Positions 52,787 to 64,000 of a stretch of DNA of 64,000 nt are shown here, one piece after another (position 1 is the first letter of the stretch; each line of letters starts with the position of its first letter). The DNA lies in contig JBCAML010000010.1 of assembly GCA_038503075.1 (NCBI GenBank), forward strand, positions 682,001 to 746,000. The letters run 5' to 3'. The notes under the pieces are model-generated. The model was not told the origin of the DNA. It saw only the letters and a program-made list of their open reading frames with translations, and searched no databases. This stretch comes from Gyromitra esculenta (taxonomy: Eukaryota > Ascomycota > Pezizomycetes > Pezizales > Discinaceae). A program made the translations under genes and the position numbers.

Positions 52787-55700
52787 CTACAGGGAAAGAC
52801 TCTCAAGATATTTAGTAGCCACTTCGACCGCCTCATCAACCCTGCTGACGTTATTGCCGATTCCCTGGCTAGTTGCACCCTTACCACCAGCCTTGCCGCC
52901 AACAACATCGCTGACCTTGTCAGCCCAGTCTTTGGCGGTTGTTTGTTTGGTGAATTCCTATTAAAACCCCAATTGTGTTAGCCAGTGCTATTATTCGTAT
53001 CATTGTTGAAGAAAATGAGCTATCTTACCTGAGAAACATAGCAAGCGTGGATGACCTTCCCATCGACACCATCCTCAGCAGGATCAGCAGCAAAGAGATA
53101 AACAGTCTTATCCTTATTCTTTGTCTGCACATGCTTGATCGCGTCACTGATCGCCTTCGAGTTTGCAGAGATCGGTAGTTTAGCAATGAGATACTTCGCG
53201 TCTTCGTTCTGCTTGAAGTACTCCGTCACCGCCTCAACAGCCTTCTTCAGCTCAGCCTTCTGTTTTACCTTCTGGTCGTCTAGCATCTGCTTATGAATCT
53301 TGGCGAAACGTTCCTTCAGCTGCGACTTCTTAACTGCAGAGATGTAAAGATTATTTAGATCTGCCTGGGTCTGTTTGATTTGAGCCTCCTTAGCGGCGCT
53401 AGTAGGCACCTTTTCAAGCTTCTTTATCCGCTCTTCGAACTCGGAAGCGATTCTCTGGACTTCATGTGCATCTTCGCCGGTGACGGCGACTATTCGGCGG
53501 ATACCCTTCGCGATACCGTTCTCTTCGAGAATAATCAGGTCTTTAATATCACCGGTCTTCTGGACGTGGGTGCCACCGCAGAATTCGATAGAAACTTTTC
53601 GCCACTGGGGGTTCTTGACATCGGCCAACAGGTCCTCAATTTGGACTCCTACCGAGACCACACGAACGGGGTCGGGGTATGTTTCTCCGAAGACAGCGCG
53701 CACACCCTCGATCTCGCGGGCAATGACGAGAGGTACATCTCTGGCGTATACCTCGAGATTTTGGCGGATGTAGTCTGTCGAGATCTTCTCAATTTGTTCG
53801 AGTTCCGCATCAGTGACACCAGACTTGTGTGAGAAATCGAAGCGGAGCTTCTCAGCTGCGACGAGGGAGCCCTTCTGATCGATACCCTCACCGAGAACTT
53901 CGCGAAGAGCATAATTGAGAACATGGGTTCCGGTATGATTGTTACGGATGGGCCAGCGACGAAGTTCATCATACTCACAGATAACCTTATCCTGGACCGA
54001 GAGTGAACCATACTTCATGAATCCAGTATGCAAGACGTATCCTGCATATACTTGGACATTCTGAACGTCAAGCTCTGCCTCACCATCGATGAGGATCTTT
54101 CCGGTATCATACTCCTGGCCACCCTGCTCGGCATAAAAGTTGGTTCTATCAACTATTACACCAATCTGAGCATCGATGGGAATGCCCTCCGTGCTCTCAA
54201 CAAAGGTCTTGTTGTGGTAAATAGCCTTGATCTGACTGGTAATATTACCCCTTCCTATTAAGGGTTAGCCCCACCCTTTACAAAATGACGAATTACCGAG
54301 ACTTACCATATTTATACCTATCATCAGTCTTAGGGACATCATCCATCAATTCTAACTTGCCAAGATCATGAACGTCTAGCTTCAGTAACTCGGCTTCTCC
54401 AGCCTTCTTACGGCCTTTACTCGCCTCCTTGCTCTCAGCTTTCGCCTTCTCGAATTCCTCTTCATCGATCTCAAGCCCGCTTTCCTCCGCCATAATCCTG
54501 GTTAGATCTATAGGGAAGCCGAAAGTATCATACAAGCGCCAAACATCGGTACCGTTCAGGGTCTTCGAAGAGCTAATCTTAGCTTGCTCGGAATAGTGTG
54601 CAAACATCTTTTCTCCCCTATCTAGAGTGCGAGAGAATGACTCCTCCTCTTCATTCAAGATCTCCTTGACGTCGCTCTCTTTTCTTCGAATCTCAGGAAA
54701 GACATCACCCTAAAGATTTTTTATTAGATAACGTGGTAGGTCAATGATCGAGGAGGTGTCAGAAATTTACCATTTGATGAATGAGTGTTGGTACCAAGCG
54801 GGAAAAAAATTCTCCGATAGGTACATCAAAGTATCTTCTCGCATATCTCGCACCTCTCCTGAGGATACGTCGTACAACGTATCCACGACCCTCGTTGTTG
54901 GGAACTCCTCCATCTGAGATAGCAAATGTTAATGTTCGAACGTGATCAGCAATCACTCGGTATGCGGTATCAATTCCATCCTTGTCACCATCTCCAAAGG
55001 CCCCGGCATATGGTCTCGCCCCGGTAATCTCCTGGATAGTCTTAAAGAGTGGTGTGAAAACATCAGTGTCATAGTTGGAAGATTTGTCTTGCAAGACAGA
55101 GACCAAGCGCTCAAATCCCATTCCGGTGTCCACGTGCTTATTAGGTAGAGAACGTAGAGAGCGATCGGCCTCACGGTTGTATTGAATAAAGACATTATTC
55201 CAAACCTCAAGAACATTCGGATCATCTTGGTTGACAAGATGAGCAGCATTACGTCCTCCAATGCGGTCATAGTGAACCTCACTACAAGGACCACATGGGC
55301 CCTGATCACCCATCTCCCAGAAGTTGTCCTTCATGTTCCCGGGGAGAATATGATCATCCGCAACACCAGCAGCTTTCCAGAGCTCCTTTGTTTCAAGATC
55401 GGGCTCGAGTCCACCGGCTTCGTCGCCTTCGAAATACGTCACGTACAGCCTATCAGGATCAAGCTTGTAGACCTTGGTGAGAAGCTCCCAGGAATAGCCA
55501 ATGGCTTCCTTCTTGAAGTAATCGCCAAAACTCCAGTTCCCGAGCATCTCGAAGAAGGTCTTGTAATGTGTAAGCTTTGGCACACTGCGGTAGCCACAAG
55601 TAACTTGCGCATACTTACATGATGGTAACTGTCCTTGCCGACATCGTCCAAGTCATTGTGCTTGCCACCTTTCCGCCATATTAGATTTGATCGCAATCTT

Positions 55701-56504
55701 ATCGCTTTGTAGGATACCTACCAGCTCTGATACACTGTAATTGATGTTAGTTTCTTGGCATTAAATTTAAAAAAATTGAATAAACAATCATAAGGGGAAA
55801 AAAACAATAGCAAACTTCTATCTGGAAAAATGAAAGTGGCAGAAGCTCAAGAGAGGGATAGCGAATCGGGTAATGACAAGATATCCGAATTCTGGATGGA
55901 CTTGAGGAGGGGTTAAAGCTCACCTTCTGAGTATTGACAGCACGTTTCAAAGTCGCAAAATCCGATGCAGGGTCGACAGTTCCAAGAAAAATAGCCTTGA
56001 ACTGATTCATACCCGCATTTGCAAATAGCAGAGTAGGATCAGACAGAGGCACGACAGAAGATGAAGGAACTATATTTTTTTTTCGATTGGTCAAGTATCA
56101 GCTTCCAGGATCTGGCACGGGGGCAACAAAAACAACCAAGCAACAACAACTACAATGAAATTGGCTAACGAACCAACGGTGTGGCCATTTTTCCTGAAAT
56201 ACTCGAGAAAAGTGTCCCGCACACGACGAGCAGGCCACTCCACGCTGGAAGAGCCTACGGGAACAGAGGGAGCCATATTAGAGAACAGACGATGGGGAAC
56301 GAAGAAGAAAGGGGACTTTGTGGAGGAGGGGTGGTGAAGAAGGAGGGGTTGTCGCGAGGAGTTGGTGGGGTTAATCAGAGAAGCTCTTCTCCCGTGCAAC
56401 ACCGCAAGGCTGGAAGAATTGAGGATGGAAAGCGGACGGCAACGACTCAACGGTAACGGAGATGCTCTTCGCCCTTGGGAGAGTAAAACACCAGTGGACA
56501 TCAA
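52787..56504 (-). CDS. ALA1: Alanyl-tRNA synthetase, probable dual cytosolic/mitochondrial form
   Basis: Eight exons: 56504-56174, 56069-55924, 55734-55722 (13 nt), 55668-55619, 55559-54771, 54709-54307, 54254-53029 and 52957-52787, giving 1,042 residues from the first ATG or 966 from the in-frame ATG at 56276. It charges tRNA-Ala. The class II catalytic core includes [18 protein letters not shown] and [14 protein letters not shown]. The editing domain has HTGTH (about 683) and CGGTHVQ (about 802) metal sites. The C-terminal part is glycine-rich (GGKAGGKG). The first 76 residues have no Asp or Glu and are rich in Arg, Ser and Leu, as expected for a mitochondrial presequence. Introns are 52-189 nt. 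Confidence 0.93.
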
Positions 56505-56954
56505 GTGTTTATACGTAAATCCCTTCTATTAGTGGCAAAATGCGATTCGGGGAAACAGTATACTTGAAACCCGCCAGAAGCCGATAGAGTGCTCTGCCCT
56601 ATCCAATTATCGCCCAAGCGCATAACGGCCGTTGGGCCCTTTTTTTCTTTCACATCGACCCCTAACCCCAATGCTACATGGCATCGTATTAACTATGTTG
56701 GCTTGGCTTTTTGGTGCCACGGTGTCACAGAATCCAGCAGTGGCTTGAAGCTTGATGCCAAATTACATTACTGAACGGGCTTGTTTGAAACTCTGGCTTC
56801 ATGGTAGATGCCACCTGTGAACTTCGCCAGGGGAAATATAAGACCTGTGCATAGCGCATCATCCACTATCCTTTCCTCATCGTCCCCACCTGCATAATCA
56901 CCCTTTTACACAAAGCTTCATAAATCCCTGATAACTAAAGTACTCCTCTACGCC
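56505..56954. other. Divergent intergenic region, ALA1 to SIL1
   Basis: Presumably the shared promoter region of two divergent genes. No further element recognised. Confidence 0.6.
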
Positions 56955-58214
56955 ATGAGATATTCCCCCATCCCACTCTTGTCGCTCTTATTCGGGCTTC
57001 CCGCCCTCATCGCTGCAGCGCAAAATGTTCCTGACAAGTTCTCAACTGGTAGTCCATCGGACCTGATATGTCGCGACAATACATGCTACCCAAAAGTCTT
57101 TGTTCCGACCCGCGAATTCCAAACCGTCCATGACGACCAAGAAATACCTCCGGGTCTCCATGTCAGACTGAACCTCGAAACCGGTCTGAAAGAGGCGAAA
57201 ATCAACATCGTTGACGGCGCTGATGACACCAACAACGCTGTCGTCGTGATCCAAAACGAAGACGACGATTCAGAACCAGCTGTCATCGACACTCCGCCAA
57301 ACGGCCTACCTCCCGTGAGCTCTGATGGTGCCATTAAACCACCCATAACCGCCTCCGCTGGCGAAGCTCTAGCATTCTCTGATTCTCTCGAGATACTCTC
57401 CAACTACAAATCTCACAGCGCTTCCGAGCTTTCGCAAGCTCTCCTATCGCTTGAAGACCTGGTGCATGAGATCTACTGGGGACTTCAAATATCTTCCCCG
57501 AAATATGTTTCGCCACTCCTCACCCTGATCTCTAGCTCATCCGACGCAAAAGTCCGCTCAAACGCCGCCCTTGTGCTCGGTAGCGCGCTGTCCAATAACC
57601 CCAAGGCGCTTTCGTCTGCAGCCTCGGATCACACTGTGCCGTTGGTTCGCACCCTTCTCACATCGCTTGAGAAGGAAACCGACAATGACGCTCGAGCACG
57701 GATCCTCTATTCTCTCAACCAAGCTATCAAGTCCCCCGCCACCCGCTCTGAGTTCCTCAACGCCGAGGGTCTCCCTACCCTCCATAAGCTATTCAAGAAT
57801 GGCAATGCAGAGTTCATGGGCAAGGCTGCTATCGTTATCGAAGATAATTTCCTCAACGAAGACATGGTTCCCGAGACTTTAGCCATGAAGAAGCAGACTG
57901 ATGGCTCAGTGCGCTTCAATCCTCACAGGGATGGTATCGAAGAGCGGAAGTTCTGCTCACTCTTTGAGAGTGCTCTGTTGAATACCTCTGAGAAGAGTGG
58001 AGTTGATGAGGGTGTGAAAGAAAAGGTGTTCAGCGCGCTGAGCGCTTTGAAGAGAAAGCACCTTGGACATGAGGGGTGTAAGTCTGGCAAGGAATTCTTG
58101 GTGTGGTTAGATGAACAAGCAGACTTCGGTGGGAGATCATATGGGGAGGTTGAGGAGGAGGGTGATCAATACCTGAAGTTGATGGCGTTTGATAATCGTG
58201 ACTTGTTCGTTTGA
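56955..58214 (+). CDS. SIL1: Sil1-like nucleotide exchange factor of ER Hsp70
   Basis: An intronless 419-residue frame starting MRYSPIP. The first 22 residues form a signal peptide (LLSLLFGLPALIAAA). ICRDNTCYPKVFVPTREFQ with EIPPGLHVRLNLETG is characteristic of fungal Sil1. Armadillo-like helical repeats (about residues 160-350) would wrap the BiP/Kar2 ATPase domain to release ADP. The protein ends in DNRDLFV and I see no C-terminal HDEL/KDEL-like retrieval signal, so retention would have to depend on another route or on a splice that I missed. Confidence 0.82.
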   Translation: MRYSPIPLLSLLFGLPALIAAAQNVPDKFSTGSPSDLICRDNTCYPKVFVPTREFQTVHDDQEIPPGLHVRLNLETGLKEAKINIVDGADDTNNAVVVIQNEDDDSEPAVIDTPPNGLPPVSSDGAIKPPITASAGEALAFSDSLEILSNYKSHSASELSQALLSLEDLVHEIYWGLQISSPKYVSPLLTLISSSSDAKVRSNAALVLGSALSNNPKALSSAASDHTVPLVRTLLTSLEKETDNDARARILYSLNQAIKSPATRSEFLNAEGLPTLHKLFKNGNAEFMGKAAIVIEDNFLNEDMVPETLAMKKQTDGSVRFNPHRDGIEERKFCSLFESALLNTSEKSGVDEGVKEKVFSALSALKRKHLGHEGCKSGKEFLVWLDEQADFGGRSYGEVEEEGDQYLKLMAFDNRDLFV

Positions 58215-58385
58215 GAACATTCGATTGCTTTCATAGATTGGGTATGGGCGTAGAAGGTTAGATCAGTTGGCTGGTTGACTCTGTATTTTTAATTCTTTTT
58301 TCACCGCGCTTCGTTGTATATAAACCTTGCATCATAAATTGGGATGGTATTTTTGTTTAAAATTTCCCCATTGGTACTCTACCTA
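58215..58385. other. Short convergent 3' intergenic spacer
   Basis: AT-rich spacer between SIL1 (+) and the SET gene (-); nothing recognised. Confidence 0.5.
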
Positions 58386-60173
58386 CTATGAGTTTTTAGT
58401 AGCTCTTAAATCCTCCAATAGTCCATTAACCAGACCTCTTATCTTCACCAACTCCCCCTCAAGTCCAATCTCACTAACCTTCTTCCCCACCCACACCTTC
58501 GTAATCTCACTCGCCTTCAAATCGTTCTCCAACTCCTCCATCTTCCTTCCGACCGTTTCTGTAAACGACGAGTTCGGCCCATGTGACATCACTACATGTG
58601 CCACAACCTCACAAAGAAGTCCCCATATGATCTTCCCGTAATCTAGATCTAACTCCTTCGCCCGCGGGAACTCTTGTGCTAGTGAAGGAGGATCTCTAGA
58701 AACTTGAAGAAACAAACCCGCGAGAGTGAAAGCATGGACTACGCGCACGGGATGATGCCGCTGTGGATAGTATATCGGGTCAATGAGTAAGACTTGTATT
58801 AGTGAGTGCATCAACGCTTGTGGCCAGGATGAAGCTGGTATGTAGACGGTGTGGACCAGCTCATAATGCAGTGCTGGAATTGGCTGATGTTGAAGCGGCC
58901 ATACCTTAGCTTCGTGTAGAGTTTTGAGAGCATTGATAAGATGGTCCTTTTTAGCTTCTTCGGAAAATGCGAAGGTTCCAGCTATAGCTGACCATCCATT
59001 ATTTTCCAGCCGCCCTAGCTCCTGGGAAGTAAATGGCATTGCCGTATTGCATTTCCTGCACTTACCGTAGTGCTCTCCGCCTTCCGATCCGTCGATTATT
59101 TGCCCGCTAATCAGGCCATCGCAATCAGGAGATACGCATACAAATGCCTCCCTGGGATCTTCAACTTTACCGTAGGAAGCACATCGCAAGCACTGGCAAT
59201 CGAAGAAATAACGCTCCTTGAGTTCCCCTTGTCGTTTGTATGTGGGGTTGGTATTGTCAATGTAAGATATTGTGACTTCTTCGTCTATTGCTATTTCCCT
59301 TAATGCACGAACGGAGAGCGCTCGTCCGTTGAAGACCATAACGCTGTTGGGATCACAGGAGTGGTTTATCAACGATGCAAACAGATCGAAGGCGACGCCA
59401 ATGGGGTCGAAGGTTGGGGTAACGAGAGTTATTGAATTAAGCATAAGCTGTATCTCGCTGTTAGTTATTACTATATCCATATGAAACTATAGTGAGTAAT
59501 TAAACCAACCCGACAATACAAACCCCGAACCTCTTTTTCTCCCAACATTGTTCTCGAATACGCATGTGCTCCCTTCGCCATAAGATTGATCGTTTCCCAT
59601 CGCTTTGGTGACATCTTATACTCCCTTTCATGGCTTTCCAACCGTCGAATCTGATTCCACACATCCCCAGGATCCGTGAAAAGCATTCTGATTGTAGCTC
59701 TCACAGACGCCGGGAGAATTCGCGGACTGAGACCCTTGAAAAGCTCACATTCGTGCTTATGAGCGACCTTCCAGTCGTCTCGTTGGCAGTCCTAATTGCG
59801 GTATGCCAGTTATATATCTCTTCTTAGGATGGCGAGACAACGTACAAAAACATACCTTACTGCAGTATTTCACCACCCTACAGCCCGTACAGAAACTCAG
59901 AGGGCTCGCATCACGATACGGATTCAGCATTGACCTCGAGGGCATCCCATTCTCAGGCTTCCACACCATGCACCGACTGCAGCATTCCTTAAGATGTGCA
60001 TCGTCCGGAACAGTCACGAGAGGTTCAGGAATATTGACGATGAGCTGTCCCGGAGCTATTTTAGAGTCCACAAACAGGCCGACTCCACCGCGAGGCGAGG
60101 GGCGGGAATTTATCTTGTGCGTCATTCTGGAGGGTCTTTGGAGTTTGCGGCAAGGTGCGGATTCGTGCAGCAT
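58386..60173 (-). CDS. SET/MYND-domain protein (SMYD-like lysine methyltransferase)
   Basis: Exons 60173-59856, 59791-59510 and 59453-58386 give 555 residues. The order is the SMYD split SET layout. The first SET segment (about residues 28-58: GGVGLFVDSKIAPGQ) is followed by a MYND zinc finger (Cys at about 65, 68, 95, 98, 104, 108, with HKHEC near 118) and then the SET core with NHSCDPN (about 230). A post-SET cysteine cluster (CQCLRC) follows, and a helical C-terminal part. Such proteins methylate histones or other targets, and the substrate cannot be inferred. The upstream 41 codons before the chosen ATG are not conserved-looking. Introns of 64 and 56 nt keep the frame; the second 3' splice site was chosen to give CRIQLMLNS, which aligns with SMYD patterns. 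Confidence 0.85.
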
Positions 60174-62132
60174 CGTGCATGATGGGGGGGTGGCTTGGCA
60201 ACAACATAGGGCGAGTGATCGAAAATGCAGAAAATTGTAGACAAAACAGTTTGGATGATTTATATCGGGATAACACCTGCTAATCTGACGGGTCAAAAAA
60301 AAAACTCCACAAACTCCACTTCACATATACATGTAGTTAATCCATAGTAATCGACACTCCAGATGTTTTCATTGCTTACAGAACCTTCTCAGATACTAGC
60401 TCTATAAAATTACGTATACGATTTTTTGGCTACAGATCTTCGTAAACATAAAACATGCTTTAGCAGTCACTTCGATAGAACTCGCAAGAGGCTACATCAA
60501 ATCAATTCCCAATGGTCGAGGTGGGGTGAGAGCGGGGTGTCTGAAGATTGATAGATCAGGATAATAAATCATGAAATCGATGAGTACTATTAACAAATGA
60601 AGTGATAGACAATATTTGGCATCTATCTCCCAGTACAGAAGTCTCCAGTGGTTAATAATGAAAGTTCAAACACTTCTATTGTAGTGGGTGGACATATTTA
60701 AATATCAGCCCAAAGGCTTAAGAAGCTAAACCTCAAAAAAGGCTAACCGTACAATATTTTCACACTTTGTGGGTGGCCTAGTGGTCAGCAAGGAGAATCT
60801 AGGTAGAAAACTTAATTGTCACTCAGCAGAAACGCTGGTTTTGTTCTTTCAAGACTCAGAACTCAACAATTTTCGCACATAAGTTCTAAAAAATTATTGT
60901 TCCAGATCCTTAGATATAACTAATTTTACTCACTCTTTGTATAGGGATGTAGATTTTCTGGGGAATAAACTTTTGCTGCAGTGCGTCTGCTACAGTGCAT
61001 CATAAGGCGTTAGACGGAGTTTTTTTGAGATAGATACCGCTCCTAGATGTATTTAAAAACAGTAACCAGTGATCAGACCCCACTGAATATAGTATTCTAC
61101 TTTATACATCTACCTGTCCAACTTTGTTTGTGGTGTTCCATTTTTGCTAATCAACCTAGTGGTTGGTGGGGCTAGTAACCAATCATAAATTATCACTCGG
61201 AATATAATTGGCTCGACGCATTCCCACAAAATACACCACGAACCGCGCACTAAAAGTAGAAAAAAAGAGCGAAGGCACGGCGAGTCGAACAGCTCACCTC
61301 TAGCTGAGGCAAAAGCATAAATTACCCGTCAAGCAGGGGGAGCTAGTGCCTCATGGCTGCCCAAAGAGGCGAACATACGAAGAGCATGCTAACCACCCGG
61401 CCAAACCTTCCTAGTCTTACGAAAGTATGTATCTTTTCGCTCTCTTAAGTTCGACTTTTGATTCCTCCCCAAACATCATCTCTACATATATCTCCACTAC
61501 CGTCGCTCTCTCCATACCATCTTTACGGATTCATACACCTATTTGTATATAGGAAGCGGTTTCAGAAATATATCAACTCATTCTGTCACTGAATACTTCG
61601 TGTCCCCCACTGTAGCACCTCATTCACAAATCATCATCCGAAGCAGCTATAGCACTATCGCAGATAAATATAAATGTAGCTAAACCTCTCATATTTATTT
61701 TTCTAGAATTCATTCTGAAGTCATAAAAAGTGCACATCAAACGATCAACTAAACTACCGGGTTATAATTCCCCAAACATACCATCTACGGTGGACGGACT
61801 TAGTGGAATGGCGGGGACTGCATTCCCTTTATAAGTACACGGTAACGTGTCAAATCCATATAGATATTCTTAGAGGGGTAAAACTACTACTTAACCCACA
61901 GCACGGGGTTTCAAGGTCGATTTGTACCATCTGGCCAGAATAGGCTCTATACATATGAATTCTTACAGTGGAGAGACAAAAAATGATCAGGGAATCAGTT
62001 CTTGAGAAGTGAAGTCAACGAAGTTCAATTAGCTACTGTATTCTCTAATCGTTCAAAAGTCGCTACTTTTACAGAGAACGTAGCTCCCAATAGCCGATTC
62101 CTTCATAATCTATAACCATAGGCCTGCTAAGG
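60174..62132. other. Long AT-rich non-coding stretch
   Basis: No gene found. It contains the tRNA-like element at 61271-61410, and TATCACTCGG motifs near 61192 and near 52287 that may mark a dispersed short repeat. Confidence 0.55.
61271..61410 (-). other. Degenerate tRNA-like (Pol III-type) element
   Basis: On the minus strand an A-box-like TGGCCGGGTGG is followed about 90 nt later by a B-box-like GTTCGACTC, then a run of T. Six of seven acceptor-like bases pair (GAAGGTT with TGCCTTC). The D- and T-stems pair poorly and the spacing is too long for an ordinary tRNA, so it is probably a SINE-like or decayed tRNA element. Confidence 0.4.
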
Positions 62133-64000
62133 TTATAATTCACTCATTGTTGGACCTGCACTGCGTTCTGTCAATCCCCTTATTCTACCCTCCGATCTCA
62201 CAGTATTATCCGTGGATGCTATGCCTTTCCTCATACTGCTGCGGATAAACCTCTGTACAATTCGTTGCCGAACCAAACTCATAATCAGCACCCCGGTGGC
62301 AAGATTTAACTTTCTCAAATTATGAGCAGACGTCACAGTTGGATCCTTCTACTGGTTGGTAATAGAAATTCTGTCATCTTTCTCAATAATCTTCCGCACA
62401 CTCTGTAGACTCGGCGAGTTTACACCAACATACCTTGAAAGCATATGGGGTGGCGCTGCCGCGATTTTAGCCTGGCTATCGGTGATTATAGAACCCAGTG
62501 AACCATGCATATGTATTGAATCCACGTGAGATGGTATTGCGGATAATGCCAATGTAGTCTCGTTATCATTGATCATAGAGCCTAATGAGCCAGGTCGACC
62601 GGTATTAATTGGATTCAAATCCGGCTGCAGAGTTTTCAAGCAGTTCCCATGAGCATGGGCTAAGCATACCACGGCTGTCGTCACTAGTGGTGACGCTGGT
62701 AGTATTTGATTTGGATTATCTTTTCCAGGTGGCACAGGCTTCCTACTTCCATCACCAACCTTAGGTTCGATAGCAGACAGAAACGTGATTAGCGGAGATG
62801 GTAAGTTCTGTGCTGCTCCTTTCAGTCTAGTATGTTCTCTGGAAGTGCACGTGAATGGAGATTCTGGGGTCGCTGGGGGCCCTTCTGGAGTTACAAGAGT
62901 CCCTACAGTAATACCCGGTTTCAACTCCGTTTGCGTTGAGATTCGCAGTGGCACATTAATATTTTTATTACCCCGAGATCGTGCACCTGCCCGGCTGTGA
63001 TAGCGGCGGCCGTACTCGCCAGGAAGGACAACTGTGCTAGATGTTATTTCCCCACTTGTTCCAACAGTAGAAGGTCCGGCTATTGATTTTGGTAGTTCAA
63101 TGTTCTCCCCGGATCGAGGTGTTTCTACTTTCGAGGAGCTTTCTAGAGATCCTGGGGAATTCGACTCCCTTTTTGGAGAATATATTTCAGAAGATTGGGG
63201 CGGAGGGGATTGCTGTAATTCTTTGACGGTGCTGATACGAGGTAGCTCTCCGAGACTATCATTTCGAAGGTGGTGAACACGGAAAGATCCTACTTGCTCA
63301 AGCACTACTTCATCTAGGTGATCCGTAGCAGGGCTGTTAATGCTCCTATGGAATGAAGGATCTGGATCCCCAATCACGGACTTTTCTCCAAAATCTTCGA
63401 GATTGATAGATAAATTCGGGACCACAGAATCTCTCAGAATTGGAAATTGGAAGTGAGGACTGTTGACTCCGGGGTCACTTCTAGAAAGCCTTTGAACTTC
63501 AGCTGCAACATAACCTGTGAACTTCTTCCGTATCGAACGTGTGATCCTACCCCCATTCTTGCTGCTTTCCGAACCAGTGAGGTTCAAATCCTCGCTCGAT
63601 GTGAGACGGCTCAGCCCAGAGTTTCCACTCTCACATTTCTCTAGCTCGCAAGCTGGCGGACTATCAGTTCGAGTATCGGCGCTCAAGTAAGATTGAGATG
63701 ATTCGTCTGAGTGATATTCTAGTAGTGGGTGTACTCCTGGAAAACTATCTACCCTCGAAACTACGATCGAGGGAGTTTTTGATGAAGAAACGGTGGAGGA
63801 ATCTAGAGACATATTGGTACTTTCGTAAACTCTTGATAAAGAGGTGCTACTCTTCCCAGAATCAGGCAAAGGAACATGAAGTTCAGCGTTTGAGCTCTCC
63901 CTATATTGAACGGATGAGACACTAGGTGTAGATCTTAGTAACCGCGACCGGCCCAATACAACATCCTTATGAGAAAGCAAATCGGATGGCCGAGGGGAAT
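62133..64000 (-). CDS. Serine-rich protein of unknown function, 5' part beyond right edge
   Basis: A long frame is open to the window end with at least 543 codons before a TAG at 62349-62351. After it the same frame continues for 71 codons to 62133. The protein is rich in Ser, Pro and polar residues, with no recognised domain. The tail holds two similar units, GSLGSMINDNETTLALSAIP and GSLGSIITDSQAKIAAAPP, about 40 residues apart. The TAG may lie inside an unrecognised intron whose 3' end is CAACCAGTAG (62349-62358), be a real stop, or mark a decayed gene. I cannot tell which without transcripts. Confidence 0.5.

Noticed and set aside
60774..60860. TGGCCTAGTGG A-box match at about 60774
   Set aside because: No plausible B box, stems or acceptor pairing.
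1..64000. CRISPR arrays, bacterial operons or phage modules
   Set aside because: No spaced direct repeats or prokaryotic gene organisation; introns and gene content are fungal.

Overview
The window looks like a chromosome segment of a filamentous ascomycete. The protein genes have several short GT-AG introns (about 51-189 nt), compact spacing and fungal housekeeping content. The abundance of chromodomain Ty3/Gypsy elements would suit a repeat-rich Pezizomycete such as a truffle, but that assignment is inference. The window splits into a transposon block (1 to about 35,100) and a gene island (about 36,150 to 64,000).

The transposon block is one non-LTR retrotransposon (LINE) lying on the minus strand, with its 5' end near 35,100 and its 3' end beyond the left edge. 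It has been split again and again by LTR retrotransposons. Removing each insertion with one copy of its 5-bp target duplication rejoins LINE codons, so the nesting can be read directly. Inserted into the LINE are: chromovirus e1 (1-6499, left end outside the window); a solo LTR C' (6969-8346, itself split by a solo LTR A); a solo LTR C (9838-25097, which holds a solo LTR A, the full-length element e4 at 10863-18897 and the full-length element e2 at 19059-24929 on the minus strand); the full-length element e3 (26201-32092); and solo LTRs at 32987-33429 (A) and 34217-34627 (B). At the far left the nesting reaches six levels: LINE, e1, LTR C', LTR A, LTR B, LTR A.

The A/B-type elements (e1, e2, e3) share several RNA-level features. 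A UUUAAAC slippery heptamer abuts the gag UAG stop and is followed after 6 nt by a stem-loop with compensatory changes between copies. A primer-binding site in e2 and e3 is complementary to a conserved LTR sequence, which points to Tf1-like self-priming. A covarying stem-loop with a GGATA loop lies in U5. The LTRs begin TTTCA and end GAGA instead of the usual TG...CA. e2 has intact gag and pol with LTRs differing at 2 of 409 positions. e3 and e4 are also young but carry pol lesions.

The gene island, left to right: SNW1/Prp45 splicing factor (-), DCC1 cohesion factor (+, divergent from SNW1), GON7 KEOPS subunit (+), VPS39/VAM6 HOPS subunit (-), NOP7/Pescadillo ribosome biogenesis factor (-), a small unrecognised protein (-), TFIIIA zinc-finger protein (+), ALA1 alanyl-tRNA synthetase with a probable mitochondrial presequence (-), SIL1 ER nucleotide exchange factor (+), a SET/MYND methyltransferase-like protein (-), a 2-kb non-coding stretch with a degenerate tRNA-like element, and a serine-rich ORF running off the right edge (-). 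These are housekeeping genes with no evident shared pathway. Exon boundaries were chosen by eye from reading frame, splice motifs and family knowledge, and no alignment was run.
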